Assembly: GCA_963850195.1 (NCBI GenBank)
Contig: CAWKKD010000005.1
Coordinates: forward strand, 2,232,001 to 2,296,000
Direction: 5' to 3'
DNA from: Actinoallomurus sp963850195
GTDB taxonomy: Bacteria; Actinomycetota; Actinomycetes; Streptosporangiales; Streptosporangiaceae
Length of the DNA stretch: 64,000 nt
A program made the position numbers and the translations under genes. The notes beneath the pieces are model-generated. The model was not told where the DNA came from. It saw only the letters and a program-made list of their open reading frames with translations, and did not search any database. This document shows, piece after piece, positions 33,682 to 41,419 of the stretch; the stretch's first letter is position 1, and each line of letters starts with the position of its first letter.

Positions 33682-33718
33682 AAAAACGGGCCTCCCTGGA
33701 CATACCAGGGAGGCCCGT
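33682..33718 (-). terminator. Rho-independent terminator of the phoH gene
   Basis: A perfect 14-bp stem (arms 33686-33699 and 33705-33718, arm ACGGGCCTCCCTGG) with a 5-nt loop. In the minus direction it is followed by TTTTTG, 11 bp past the stop codon. Confidence 0.9.
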
Positions 33719-33728
33719 GAGTGGCGAC

Positions 33729-35027
33729 TCAGACGCCGAGCATGTCCGTCACCAGAGCCGCGATCTGCGAGCGTTCCGAGCGGGTCAGCGTCACATGGGC
33801 GAACAGCGGGTGCCCCTTGAGCTTCTCCACGACGGCGACGACACCGTCGTGCCGGCCGACGCGCAGATTGTCACGCTGAGCGATGTCATGCGTGAGCACG
33901 ACGCGCGATCCGGAGCCGATGCGGGACAGCACGGTGAGCAGCACGCTGCGTTCGAGGGACTGTGCCTCGTCGACGATCACGAAGGAGTCGTGCAGCGAAC
34001 GGCCGCGGATGTGGGTCAACGGGAGCACCTCGAGCATGCCGCGGTCGAGGACCTCGTCGATGACCTCGGGCGTCGTGACCGCGGACAGGGTGTCGTAGAC
34101 GGCCTGTCCCCACGGCGACATCTTCTCGTTCTCGGTGCCGGGCAGGTAGCCGAGCTCCTGCCCGCCGACCGCGTACAGCGGGCGGAACACCACGACCTTG
34201 CGGTGCTGACGGCGCTCGAGGACGGCCTCCAGGCCCGCGCACAGCGCCAGCGCGGACTTGCCGGTGCCGGCCCGGCCGCCGAGCGAGACGATGCCGACGT
34301 CCTCGTCCGTGAGCAGGTCCAGTGCCACACGCTGCTCGGCCGACCGGCCGTGCAGGCCGAAGACCTCACGGTCGCCCCGCACCAGCCGGACCGACTTGTC
34401 GGGCATCACCCGTGCCAGCGCGGAGCCGTTCGGGGAGATCAGCCGGAGCCCGGTATGGCACAGCATCTCGCGTGCCGCCTCGAGATCCAGTCGTCCGGAG
34501 TCGTACAGTTCCTCGACCTGATCGACGCTGACCTCGAGCTCGGCCATCCCGGTGTGCCCGGTCTCCACGACCTTCTCGGCGCGGTACTCCTCCGCGACGA
34601 GCCCCACCGACGCGGCCTTGATGCGCAGTGGCAGGTCCTTGGACACCAGGACGACGTCGTGCCCCTCCTTGGCGAGCGAACTCGCCACCGAGAGGATGCG
34701 CGTGTCGTTATCGCCGAGCCGGAATCCGGCGGGCAGCACCCCCGGATCGGTGTGGTTGAGCTCGACACGGACCGTTCCACCCTCGTCACCGATCGGAAGC
34801 GGGGCGTCCAGCCGGCCGTGAGTGATCCGCAGATCGTCGAGCGTCCGCAGGGCGTTGCGAGCGAAATACCCCAACTCGGGGTGATGGCGCTTGGCCTCGA
34901 GTTCAGTGATCACAACGATCGGAAGAACGACCTCGTGCTCGGCGAACCGGGTCAGTGCTCCCGGGTCGGCCAGCAGGACACTGGTGTCGAGGACGTACGT
35001 GCGCCGGGTGGCGACTGATTTGGCCAC
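33729..35027 (-). CDS. PIN-PhoH fusion protein (PhoH2-type RNase/helicase)
   Basis: A 432-aa protein. The N-terminal PIN nuclease domain (residues about 8-130) has acidic residues in TYVLDTSVLL, V-I-T-E-L-E-A-K-R and R-L-G-D-N-D-T-R-I-L. The C-terminal PhoH ATPase has Walker A LGGRAGTGKSALALCAGLEA and Walker B FVIVDEAQSLER. Mycobacterial PhoH2 of this architecture unwinds and cleaves RNA. The GTG at 35027 with GAAGGAG five bases upstream is chosen over an upstream in-frame start. A terminator follows directly. Confidence 0.93.
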   Translation of the reverse strand: MAKSVATRRTYVLDTSVLLADPGALTRFAEHEVVLPIVVITELEAKRHHPELGYFARNALRTLDDLRITHGRLDAPLPIGDEGGTVRVELNHTDPGVLPAGFRLGDNDTRILSVASSLAKEGHDVVLVSKDLPLRIKAASVGLVAEEYRAEKVVETGHTGMAELEVSVDQVEELYDSGRLDLEAAREMLCHTGLRLISPNGSALARVMPDKSVRLVRGDREVFGLHGRSAEQRVALDLLTDEDVGIVSLGGRAGTGKSALALCAGLEAVLERRQHRKVVVFRPLYAVGGQELGYLPGTENEKMSPWGQAVYDTLSAVTTPEVIDEVLDRGMLEVLPLTHIRGRSLHDSFVIVDEAQSLERSVLLTVLSRIGSGSRVVLTHDIAQRDNLRVGRHDGVVAVVEKLKGHPLFAHVTLTRSERSQIAALVTDMLGV

Positions 35028-35189
35028 TCGTTCTCCTTCGGGCGCCAACCCAGGCGGACCACCTGAGAAAGCGTCCTTGCCTCGGGGGAACCTGGTTCGA
35101 CGCTAAGGTCGGCCGGCCACCCGGGCAAAGCGGCGCACGAAAGAGTCGACCGGAGGAAACCGGCCGTTCGGATGCGTCTTACCGGGTGT

Positions 35190-35951
35190 TCAGCCGCCGT
35201 AGCGGCGATGACGCGCGGCGTACGAGCGGATGGCCCGCAGGAAGTCGACCTTGCGGAAGTCAGGCCAGTAGGCCTCGCAGAAGTAGAACTCCGAGTGGGC
35301 GCTCTGCCAGAGCATGAAGCCGGAGAGGCGTTGCTCTCCCGAAGTGCGGATGACGAGATCCGGGTCGGGCTGGCCGCGTGTATACAGATGCTCGGCGATG
35401 TGCTCCACATCGAGGATCTCGGCAAGCTCCTCGATGCTGGTGCCCCTGCTCGCTTGGTCGAACAGGAGTGAGCGCACCGCATCAGCGATCTCACGTCTAC
35501 CCCCATACCCCACCGCGACATTCACAATCAGCCCAGGAGAGTCGGATGTGGTTTCTCCTGCGTGCTTCAGGACACGTGCGGTCTTGTCGGGCAGCAGATC
35601 GAGGGCGCCGACGGGCTTGACGCACCAGCCCTGGCCTGCGAGATCCTCCACGGTGTTCTCAATGATCTCGAGCAGCGGCTCGAGCTCCTCCGCGGGCCTG
35701 GCGAGGTTGTCGGTGGACAGGAGCCACAGCGTGACGACCTCGACGCCGGTCTCCTGCGACCACTGGAGCATCTCGGAGATCTTGTCGGCGCCGCGCTGGT
35801 GGCCGGTGCTGATGTCGGAGATGCCCATCGACCGGGCCCACCGACGGTTGCCGTCGAGGATGATCCCGATGTGCCGGGGGATCAAGTCGGAACCCAATCG
35901 GGCCTCAAGCCGTCGCTCATACAGCCTGTAGACGAGGTCCCGCAATCCCAT
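35190..35951 (-). CDS. uppS: Isoprenyl transferase (cis-prenyl diphosphate synthase)
   Basis: A 253-aa UppS-family enzyme condensing isopentenyl diphosphate onto an allylic primer to make the polyprenyl carrier for wall synthesis. The catalytic Asp is in PRHIGIILDGNRRWARSMGI; T-D-N-L-A-R-P and the C-terminal V-I-R-T-S-G-E-Q-R-L-S-G-F-M-L-W-Q-S motif are intact. ATG at 35951 with AGGAGAAGG upstream. Chain length cannot be told. The 162 bp between it and phoH carry no other gene. Confidence 0.94.
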   Translation of the reverse strand: MGLRDLVYRLYERRLEARLGSDLIPRHIGIILDGNRRWARSMGISDISTGHQRGADKISEMLQWSQETGVEVVTLWLLSTDNLARPAEELEPLLEIIENTVEDLAGQGWCVKPVGALDLLPDKTARVLKHAGETTSDSPGLIVNVAVGYGGRREIADAVRSLLFDQASRGTSIEELAEILDVEHIAEHLYTRGQPDPDLVIRTSGEQRLSGFMLWQSAHSEFYFCEAYWPDFRKVDFLRAIRSYAARHRRYGG

Positions 35952-35983
35952 GTGGTGCACCTTCTCCTGTTATATGACGTCCG

Positions 35984-36583
35984 TCAGCAATCAATTATCG
36001 CCGGTGAGGGCGAATCAGGGGTCCTTACGGATGAACTCACGAGGACGTCTCGGTAGTCGGCCCCCGCCCGACCGGCCTCACCGACCAGCGTCGTGAGGAA
36101 GCGCGCGAGCTCCTGGGAGGCCAGGACGGCGCGCACGCCACGGCCGTCGGCACCCCAGGCCTCCACCACCGCGCGGCGGGCGAGGCACCACTCACCGCCG
36201 CGGCCGCGCGGCCCCCAGCACCAGGTCGAGGAGGTACGCACGGTGCAGCGCAGCTCACCGTCGGTCGCCACGTCGGCCCGATCGCGGTGGCGGAACGCGA
36301 ACAGCTCCGGCTCACGGCGACCGTCGTCGCAGGAGGGCGGATCGGGGAACCGGTCGGCCTCGTCGGGCCAGGCACGTGCCTGCGGGGAGTCCTCGGCGCG
36401 CGCTGCGGCCAGCCTCCCGGCCAGGGCGGCCAGGAAGTACCCGCAGCGTTCGCCGACGCGTCCGAACGGCTCACCGTCGCGCTCGAGCCTGAGCGTGACC
36501 TCGTACGGGACGCCGCCGCAGTCGCGCGACGGGATCGGGATCACCTCGAGCCGCGAGCCGTCGAGGCAGCGCAGTTCTCCCAC
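35984..36583 (-). CDS. Protein of unknown function
   Basis: A 199-aa soluble protein with several cysteines and tryptophans (CTVRTSSTWCWGPRGRGGEW) and no signal or span. No family recognised. The GTG at 36583 lies 6 nt after a TAACCT hexamer, so the mRNA may be leaderless. It lies 32 bp before uppS on the same strand and may be co-transcribed with it. Confidence 0.7.
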   Translation of the reverse strand: MGELRCLDGSRLEVIPIPSRDCGGVPYEVTLRLERDGEPFGRVGERCGYFLAALAGRLAAARAEDSPQARAWPDEADRFPDPPSCDDGRREPELFAFRHRDRADVATDGELRCTVRTSSTWCWGPRGRGGEWCLARRAVVEAWGADGRGVRAVLASQELARFLTTLVGEAGRAGADYRDVLVSSSVRTPDSPSPAIIDC

Positions 36584-36589
36584 AACGCC

Positions 36590-36595
36590 AGGTTA
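36590..36595 (-). promoter_or_regulatory. -10 hexamer TAACCT before the unknown gene
   Basis: TAACCT on the minus strand ends 6 nt before the GTG start, without a Shine-Dalgarno, as at xseA and xseB. Confidence 0.4.
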
Positions 36596-36710
36596 GGACG
36601 GTGCTCTCGTGGGATCGAGCGCACGCCGCCAGACTTGACCCGACGATGACCGGACGCGCGTACGCCCCGGGCGCGCGTGAGGCCCGCCGGGGCGTACGTG
36701 GTCGCTGTGG

Positions 36711-38246
36711 CTATCGGATGGAATTGACGATCGCGTCGTCGAGGCCCTTGAAGGAGCCGAGGTACTCACGACGCTCGGTCTTCATACGGCGCACCATCGC
36801 GTCGTACTCGTCCATGCGGCCCTGACGCTCGTAGAGGCGACGCGGCTGGAGGATCTCCAGGTCGTCGATGCCGGGCAGCGAGGTGGCCACCTCGTAACCG
36901 AAGTCGGGGTCGGTCTCCCATTCAATGGTGCCCTCGACGATGGCCTGCACGATCGCGGAAGAATGCGGGATCTTGACCTTCTTGCTCCGATCGTCCCCTT
37001 CACCCCCGCCGATCCGCCCGGTGTTGAGCACGAAGACGTTCATCTCGTGTCCATCGAGAAGTTCGAGCATCCGGTTGCCCATGTCGGCCATGTCGCGCGG
37101 GAAGAACGGGTTCGTACCCGGAACGCGAAGGAATTTGCCTTCTTCGTCCTTGCCGCCCGCGCTGGTGCCCGTCGTCTCTCCGAGCATGAAGTACGCGGCC
37201 GCCTGCGTGCGGTCGAGCCGCGCCACGCCGGGCACGATGTTCTCGTTGCGGTTGAGGATGAGCAGGAACTCCGCGGGCTCCACCTGGTCGGCCGGCCACG
37301 GGTCGACGTACTTGAACGGCCAGGTCGTACGGCCGTTCTTGGTGTAGGACGTGTCGAAGAAGTCGATCTTTCCGTCGCCGTCGACCGAGACGTTCTCCAG
37401 GTAGGCGTCCGGCTTGACCGTGGCGTTGTAGATCGCCGGCTCGAACTCCGGGTTCAGCCCGAAGGTCTTGGCGAAGCAGCCGTTCTCGGTGGTGTAGACG
37501 CGCCCCTCGGGCATCAACGCGATGAAGTCGTCCTGCACCGGCTTACTGCCGAGCTGAGTGGTGAAAGTCGTCGTGGTCTTTCCGGTCCCGGAGAGGCCGA
37601 CGATAAGAACGGTCTTGTTCTCGCCGCCGACCGGAATTACCTTGCAACCGGCGTGCAATGAAAGGCCACCGCGCTTGTAGACGATGTTATTCCACATACG
37701 CAGGCCACCCTTTTTGGACTCACCGAAGTAGTCCGAGTTGAACACCCGCGTAACGTTGGAGTCGAGGTCCACCGCGATCAGGCGGTCGTTCGGGTAGCCC
37801 TCCATCGACAGGCTCGGCGTGTAGACGACCGTGGTCTCCGGCTCCCACGTGGCGGGGTCGTACCCCTCCTCCGCCGGGTAGTACAGCTGCTGCTGCATGC
37901 CGGCGACGTTGGCGTTGGAGGCCTCGATCACGAGCCGCGCCCTGGTGCGAAAGGCAGGGTCGCTACCGATGTAACCGTCCACGACCACCACGTCCGCGTG
38001 GGCGAGGTGAGCGTCCTGGACCCCGGCGACGCGGTCGTACTCGCCCCGCGTGATGGTCTGCTTGGTGGCGTTGGTCGAGTCGTCGACGGTGTAGGTCGAC
38101 TTGGAGCTACGGCTGTCGACGCGCGCCTTGACCACGACGTTACCGAACTCGGTGACCGCCGCGTTGGGCATCTTCTCCGTGAGTTCACGCAGTCGTGCCG
38201 GCGTCGGATTCCACTCTACGGACCTGGCCTTCACCTCGTACGCCAC
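36711..38246 (-). CDS. pckA: Phosphoenolpyruvate carboxykinase, ATP type (divergent)
   Basis: A 511-aa PEPCK. The P-loop kinase motif is VLIVGLSGTGKTTTTFTTQL, followed by V-Q-D-D-F, T-E-N-G-C-F-A-K-T and F-G-E-S-K-K-G-G-L-R-M-W-N, all of the ATP-PEPCK fold (PF01293). The usual N-terminal H-T-G-R-S-P-K-D-K-F is absent; D-S-R-S-S-K-S-T occupies its place. Converts oxaloacetate to PEP in gluconeogenesis, in line with glpX in the window. Most actinobacteria use the GTP enzyme. GTG start with AAAGGAG. Three 13-bp repeats lie about 115-155 bp upstream. Confidence 0.88.
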   Translation of the reverse strand: MAYEVKARSVEWNPTPARLRELTEKMPNAAVTEFGNVVVKARVDSRSSKSTYTVDDSTNATKQTITRGEYDRVAGVQDAHLAHADVVVVDGYIGSDPAFRTRARLVIEASNANVAGMQQQLYYPAEEGYDPATWEPETTVVYTPSLSMEGYPNDRLIAVDLDSNVTRVFNSDYFGESKKGGLRMWNNIVYKRGGLSLHAGCKVIPVGGENKTVLIVGLSGTGKTTTTFTTQLGSKPVQDDFIALMPEGRVYTTENGCFAKTFGLNPEFEPAIYNATVKPDAYLENVSVDGDGKIDFFDTSYTKNGRTTWPFKYVDPWPADQVEPAEFLLILNRNENIVPGVARLDRTQAAAYFMLGETTGTSAGGKDEEGKFLRVPGTNPFFPRDMADMGNRMLELLDGHEMNVFVLNTGRIGGGEGDDRSKKVKIPHSSAIVQAIVEGTIEWETDPDFGYEVATSLPGIDDLEILQPRRLYERQGRMDEYDAMVRRMKTERREYLGSFKGLDDAIVNSIR

Positions 38247-38362
38247 GATCGCTCCTTTGCACGCAGGGACCCTACGACTGAATGGCCGGGGGATTCCGAG
38301 TGTACCCGTACGCAGGATTCAAATCAGCCACCGGGGACGCTTTGTGCGATCACTTTCGCGCC

Positions 38363-38401
38363 ATTGGTTTAGACCTTTGGATTAGACCTTTGGATTAGAC
38401 C
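38363..38401. repeat. Three contiguous 13-bp direct repeats upstream of pckA
   Basis: ATTGGTTTAGACC, TTTGGATTAGACC and TTTGGATTAGACC follow one another without gaps. TCGCGCCATT flanks the array on both sides (38356-38365 and 38404-38413). The A/T-rich array stands out from the GC-rich surroundings and lies about 115-155 bp before the pckA start. Confidence 0.7.
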
Positions 38402-38447
38402 TCTCGCGCCATTCTCAATATTTCCGTCACGTTACCCGGCTTACGTT

Positions 38448-38969
38448 TCAGACTTGCGGCCCGGCCGCCCGCGCCCGTTCGACGTGCTGGAGGGCGTCGC
38501 GCAGCTCGGCCAGCCACTCGTCGGCGTTCTTCCCGACGAGGCGAACACACCAGGCCAGCGCGTCGCTGCGGCTCCGCGCCACACCCGCATCGACCAGCGT
38601 GTCGAGCACCCGGCGCTCCGACTGCCGCAGCCGTGTCATCACCGGCACCGACAACGTGGTGAACATCACGACGGATCCGCCACACTCGACGCCCCAGGAG
38701 ACCTTGCGGCCGAAACGGTGCTCGGCCTCACGTGCGATGTCGACGCGCTGATCGCGCGTCCGCTCGCGAAATCGCTGCACGAGTCCGGCGATCGCGCCGG
38801 AACGCTCGGCATCGGACGCGCCCTCGGCGGCCTCGGGCTCGGCCAGCGAACCGATGACGCTGATCTCCTCACGGTCCAGGACGACCTGGGGAGCGCCCGC
38901 GAACCAGTCGTCCGCCAGCCTGCCGGAGAACCAGCCTCTCAGCTCTTCCGACTCATCTTTCGTAGTCAT
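38448..38969 (-). CDS. Putative DNA-binding regulator (RHH-like C-terminus), unknown family
   Basis: A 173-aa protein. The N-terminal half is acidic. The C-terminal part VMTRLRQSERRVLDTLVDAG then VARSRSDALAWCVRLVGKNA resembles a ribbon-helix-helix segment (S-R-S-D-A-L-A-W-x-V-R-L), but this is only a resemblance. The ATG at 38969 overlaps a perfect 16-bp palindrome, which suggests autoregulation. There is no Shine-Dalgarno. It is divergent from the MFS/TetR operon. Confidence 0.65.
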   Translation of the reverse strand: MTTKDESEELRGWFSGRLADDWFAGAPQVVLDREEISVIGSLAEPEAAEGASDAERSGAIAGLVQRFRERTRDQRVDIAREAEHRFGRKVSWGVECGGSVVMFTTLSVPVMTRLRQSERRVLDTLVDAGVARSRSDALAWCVRLVGKNADEWLAELRDALQHVERARAAGPQV

Positions 38970-38984
38970 GTAATTATAATTACA
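38969..38984. promoter_or_regulatory. Perfect palindrome TGTAATTATAATTACA
   Basis: A 16-bp perfect palindrome overlaps the start codon of the divergent regulator. Its A/T content contrasts with flanks above 65 percent GC. Probable operator, repressing either the regulator or both divergent genes. Confidence 0.65.
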
Positions 38985-39018
38985 CACTATCGCCACACCG
39001 TCGACCAGGCCACCCCTG

Positions 39019-39067
39019 TTGACAGTGGCTCGATTTTGAGAGTTACTTTCTTTATCGAGTTGCTCTC
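39019..39067 (+). promoter_or_regulatory. Promoter and TetR-type operator of the MFS/TetR operon
   Basis: TTGACA (39019-39024) is followed after 17 bp by GTTACT as a weak -10. Overlapping the -10 is an inverted repeat GAGAGTTACT-N10-AGTTGCTCTC (39038-39067; 8 of 10 bases paired per arm). A repressor bound there would block RNA polymerase; the TetR protein downstream is the likely one. Confidence 0.55.
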
Positions 39068-39084
39068 ATCAAGGAGTCACTGTC

Positions 39085-40614
39085 ATGCCCGTGACCGGCA
39101 GCCGCCGCTGGTGGATCCTCGGCGCCCTCGTCGTCATCCTGCTGGCGGTCAGCCTCGACCTGACCGCGCTCAACGTCGCCCTCCCCGCGCTCTCCTCCGC
39201 GCTGCACGCGAGCACGAGCGCGATGCAGTGGATCGTCGCGTCCTACACGCTCGTCTCCGCGACCCTCCTCATCCCCGCGGGCCTGCTCGGCGACCGCTAC
39301 GGCCGCAAGAGGCTGCTGCTCGTCGGCCTGGCCATCTTCCTGATCGCGTCCGTGCTGGCCACGTACGTCTCGACGCCGGCCGGGCTCATCACAGCTCGCA
39401 CCCTCATGGGCGTCGGCTCGGCGATCATCACCCCGCTCGCGATGTCGGTCCTGCTGGTGGTCTTCCCCCGCGAGGAGCACGCGAAGGCACTGGCCGCGTG
39501 GGCCGGCGCGTCATTCCTCGGCCTGCCGCTCGGCCCGATCATCGGCGGCTACCTGCTCGATCACTTCTGGTGGGGCTCGATCTTCTTCATCAACATCCCG
39601 GTCTCGGCCGTGGCGCTGCTGCTCGGCCTCGTGCTGATCCCCGAGTCCCGCTCCTCCACGGCCCCCAGGCCCGACTACCTCGGGCTGCTCCTGTCCACCA
39701 GCGGCCTGATCGCGCTGGTCTACGGAGCGATCCAGCAGGATGAGTACGGCTGGGCCGACCCACGCGTCTGGGGCGTCATCACGGCGGGCGCGATCGTGCT
39801 GGCCTCCTTCGTCACCTGGACCCGGCGCGTCGCGAACCCGCTGATCGACCTGGGCCTGTTCCGCGACCGGCGGTTCACCGGCGGCGCGGTGCCGGCGACG
39901 CTGATGACGTTCGCCCTGTTCGGTGTGTTGTTCGCCGCGCCGCAGTACTTCCAGGCGGTGCTCGGTAGCGACTCGCTCGGCTCCGGTGTCCGGATCCTGC
40001 CGCTCATCGGCGGGCTCATCGTCACCGGCAAGCTGGGCCCGCGCCTCGTCGAGCGGTTCGGCACGCGCCAGACGATCGCCGCCGGTGGCATCGTGATCTC
40101 CGTCGGGATGGGGCTCGGCGCGTTCACCACCGCGACCTCCGGCTACGGCATGGCCGCCGGCTGGCTGACCGTCACCGGGCTCGGCATGGGGGTCACGCTG
40201 CCCGCGGCGATGACGGCCGCGATGGGCGCGCTGTCCACCGAGGGCGCCGGCGTCGGCTCCGCGGTGCTGATGACCGTACGCCTGGTCGGCGGCGCGTTCG
40301 GGGTGGCGATGCTCGGCAGCCTGCTGTCCGCCGGCTACCGCGGCCGCGTCGACGTCACCGGCCTGCCGGCCTCGGCGGCCGACGCGGTACGCGCCCAGGT
40401 GGGCGGCGGTCTGGCCGTGGCCCGAAGCGCGCACTCCGCCGAGCTGGCCGCCTCGGTACGCGCGGCGTTCGTCCACGGCATGGACGTCACGCTCGCCGCC
40501 GGCGCGGGCGTCATGCTCCTCGCCGCGGTCACCGCCATGATCCTGGTGCCCTCACACGGTGCGGATGACGGCTCCGGTGACGGAGAATCGGCACATGAGT
40601 ACGTCTCCGCTTGA
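39085..40614 (+). CDS. MFS multidrug exporter, DHA2 family
   Basis: A 509-aa, 14-span proton-driven exporter. It has LDLTALNVALPALSSALHAS (span 1 with the D-x-T-x-x-N-V-A-L-P motif), the loop motif GDRYGRKRLLLVGLAIF and motif C-like GASFLGLPLGPIIGGYLLDH. ATG at 39085 with AAGGAG. It overlaps the TetR gene by 20 bp and is probably repressed by it in the absence of a drug-like inducer. Confidence 0.9.
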   Translation: MPVTGSRRWWILGALVVILLAVSLDLTALNVALPALSSALHASTSAMQWIVASYTLVSATLLIPAGLLGDRYGRKRLLLVGLAIFLIASVLATYVSTPAGLITARTLMGVGSAIITPLAMSVLLVVFPREEHAKALAAWAGASFLGLPLGPIIGGYLLDHFWWGSIFFINIPVSAVALLLGLVLIPESRSSTAPRPDYLGLLLSTSGLIALVYGAIQQDEYGWADPRVWGVITAGAIVLASFVTWTRRVANPLIDLGLFRDRRFTGGAVPATLMTFALFGVLFAAPQYFQAVLGSDSLGSGVRILPLIGGLIVTGKLGPRLVERFGTRQTIAAGGIVISVGMGLGAFTTATSGYGMAAGWLTVTGLGMGVTLPAAMTAAMGALSTEGAGVGSAVLMTVRLVGGAFGVAMLGSLLSAGYRGRVDVTGLPASAADAVRAQVGGGLAVARSAHSAELAASVRAAFVHGMDVTLAAGAGVMLLAAVTAMILVPSHGADDGSGDGESAHEYVSA

Positions 40615-41212
40615 GCGTTCCCTCGAAGATCGGCTCAGCCTGCGCGAGCGCAAGAAGCTCAAGACCCGGCGCTCCATCCAGGAACACGCGCTACGGCTGT
40701 TCCTGGACCAGGGCTACGACGCCACGACCGTCGAGCAGATCGCCGAGGCCGCGGAGGTGTCCCCCAGCACGTTCTTCCGCTACTTCCCGACAAAAGAGGA
40801 CACGATCCTCACCGACGAGTACGACCCGATGATCGTCGAGTCGCTCCGGACCCAGCCGGCCGAGCTGTCGCCCGGAGAGGCGATGCGCGCCATGCTGCAC
40901 GAGATCGTCGGCGCGATGTACGCCGGCGATCAGCAGCGGATCCTCGACCGGTCCAGGTTCATGCTCTCCGTCCCTTCCCTGCGCGCGCGCCAGCGCGAGC
41001 AGATGGAGGAGGCGCGGGAGATCATCGGCGGCGCCCTCGCCGAGCGCACGGGCCGAGCGCCGGACGACTTCGAGATCCGCGCGTTCGCCGCCGCCGTCAT
41101 CGGCGTCTGGGAGATGACGGTCCTGGAGTGGATGCGGACCGAGGCCACGGCCAACCCGCTGGCGATGCTCGACCGCGGCCTGGACTTCGTACTGGCCGGC
41201 TGTCCGCTGTAG
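40595..41212 (+). CDS. TetR/AcrR-family regulator of the MFS exporter
   Basis: A 205-aa regulator. The HTH is SIQEHALRLFLDQGYDATTV then EQIAEAAEVSPSTFFRYFPT. The C-terminal domain fits the MftR type. ATG at 40595 with GGAGAA nine bases upstream; it overlaps the exporter gene by 20 bp, so both are one operon under the operator at 39038-39067. Its stop is followed by a 15-bp degenerate tandem repeat. Confidence 0.9.
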   Translation: MSTSPLERSLEDRLSLRERKKLKTRRSIQEHALRLFLDQGYDATTVEQIAEAAEVSPSTFFRYFPTKEDTILTDEYDPMIVESLRTQPAELSPGEAMRAMLHEIVGAMYAGDQQRILDRSRFMLSVPSLRARQREQMEEAREIIGGALAERTGRAPDDFEIRAFAAAVIGVWEMTVLEWMRTEATANPLAMLDRGLDFVLAGCPL

Positions 41213-41218
41213 GAGCCC

Positions 41219-41419
41219 TACGCGCCATAGGCCCACGCGCCACAGTGCCACGAGCTGGAGGGTCACGCGCCGCTCAGCGACGCCCTGCACGGCCACGCGG
41301 GCAGGGCCACTCGGTGCACCCCAGAACTACGCGCTGCACGACTACGCGGCGCCCGGGCACGCGCCGCAGAGTCACCGCCGCACGGCCACGCCGCCGCGGG
41401 GCTACTGGCTGCAGGGGCT
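41219..41419. repeat. Degenerate 15-bp minisatellite, about 13 units
   Basis: YACGCGCC-type units recur with a step of 15 bp at about 41219, 41234, 41249, 41264, 41279, 41294, then after a shift at 41328, 41343, 41358, 41373, 41387, 41403 and 41419. Consensus about YACGCGCYGCASGGC. It fills the gap between the TetR stop and the end of the convergent NlpC/P60 gene. Confidence 0.65.
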
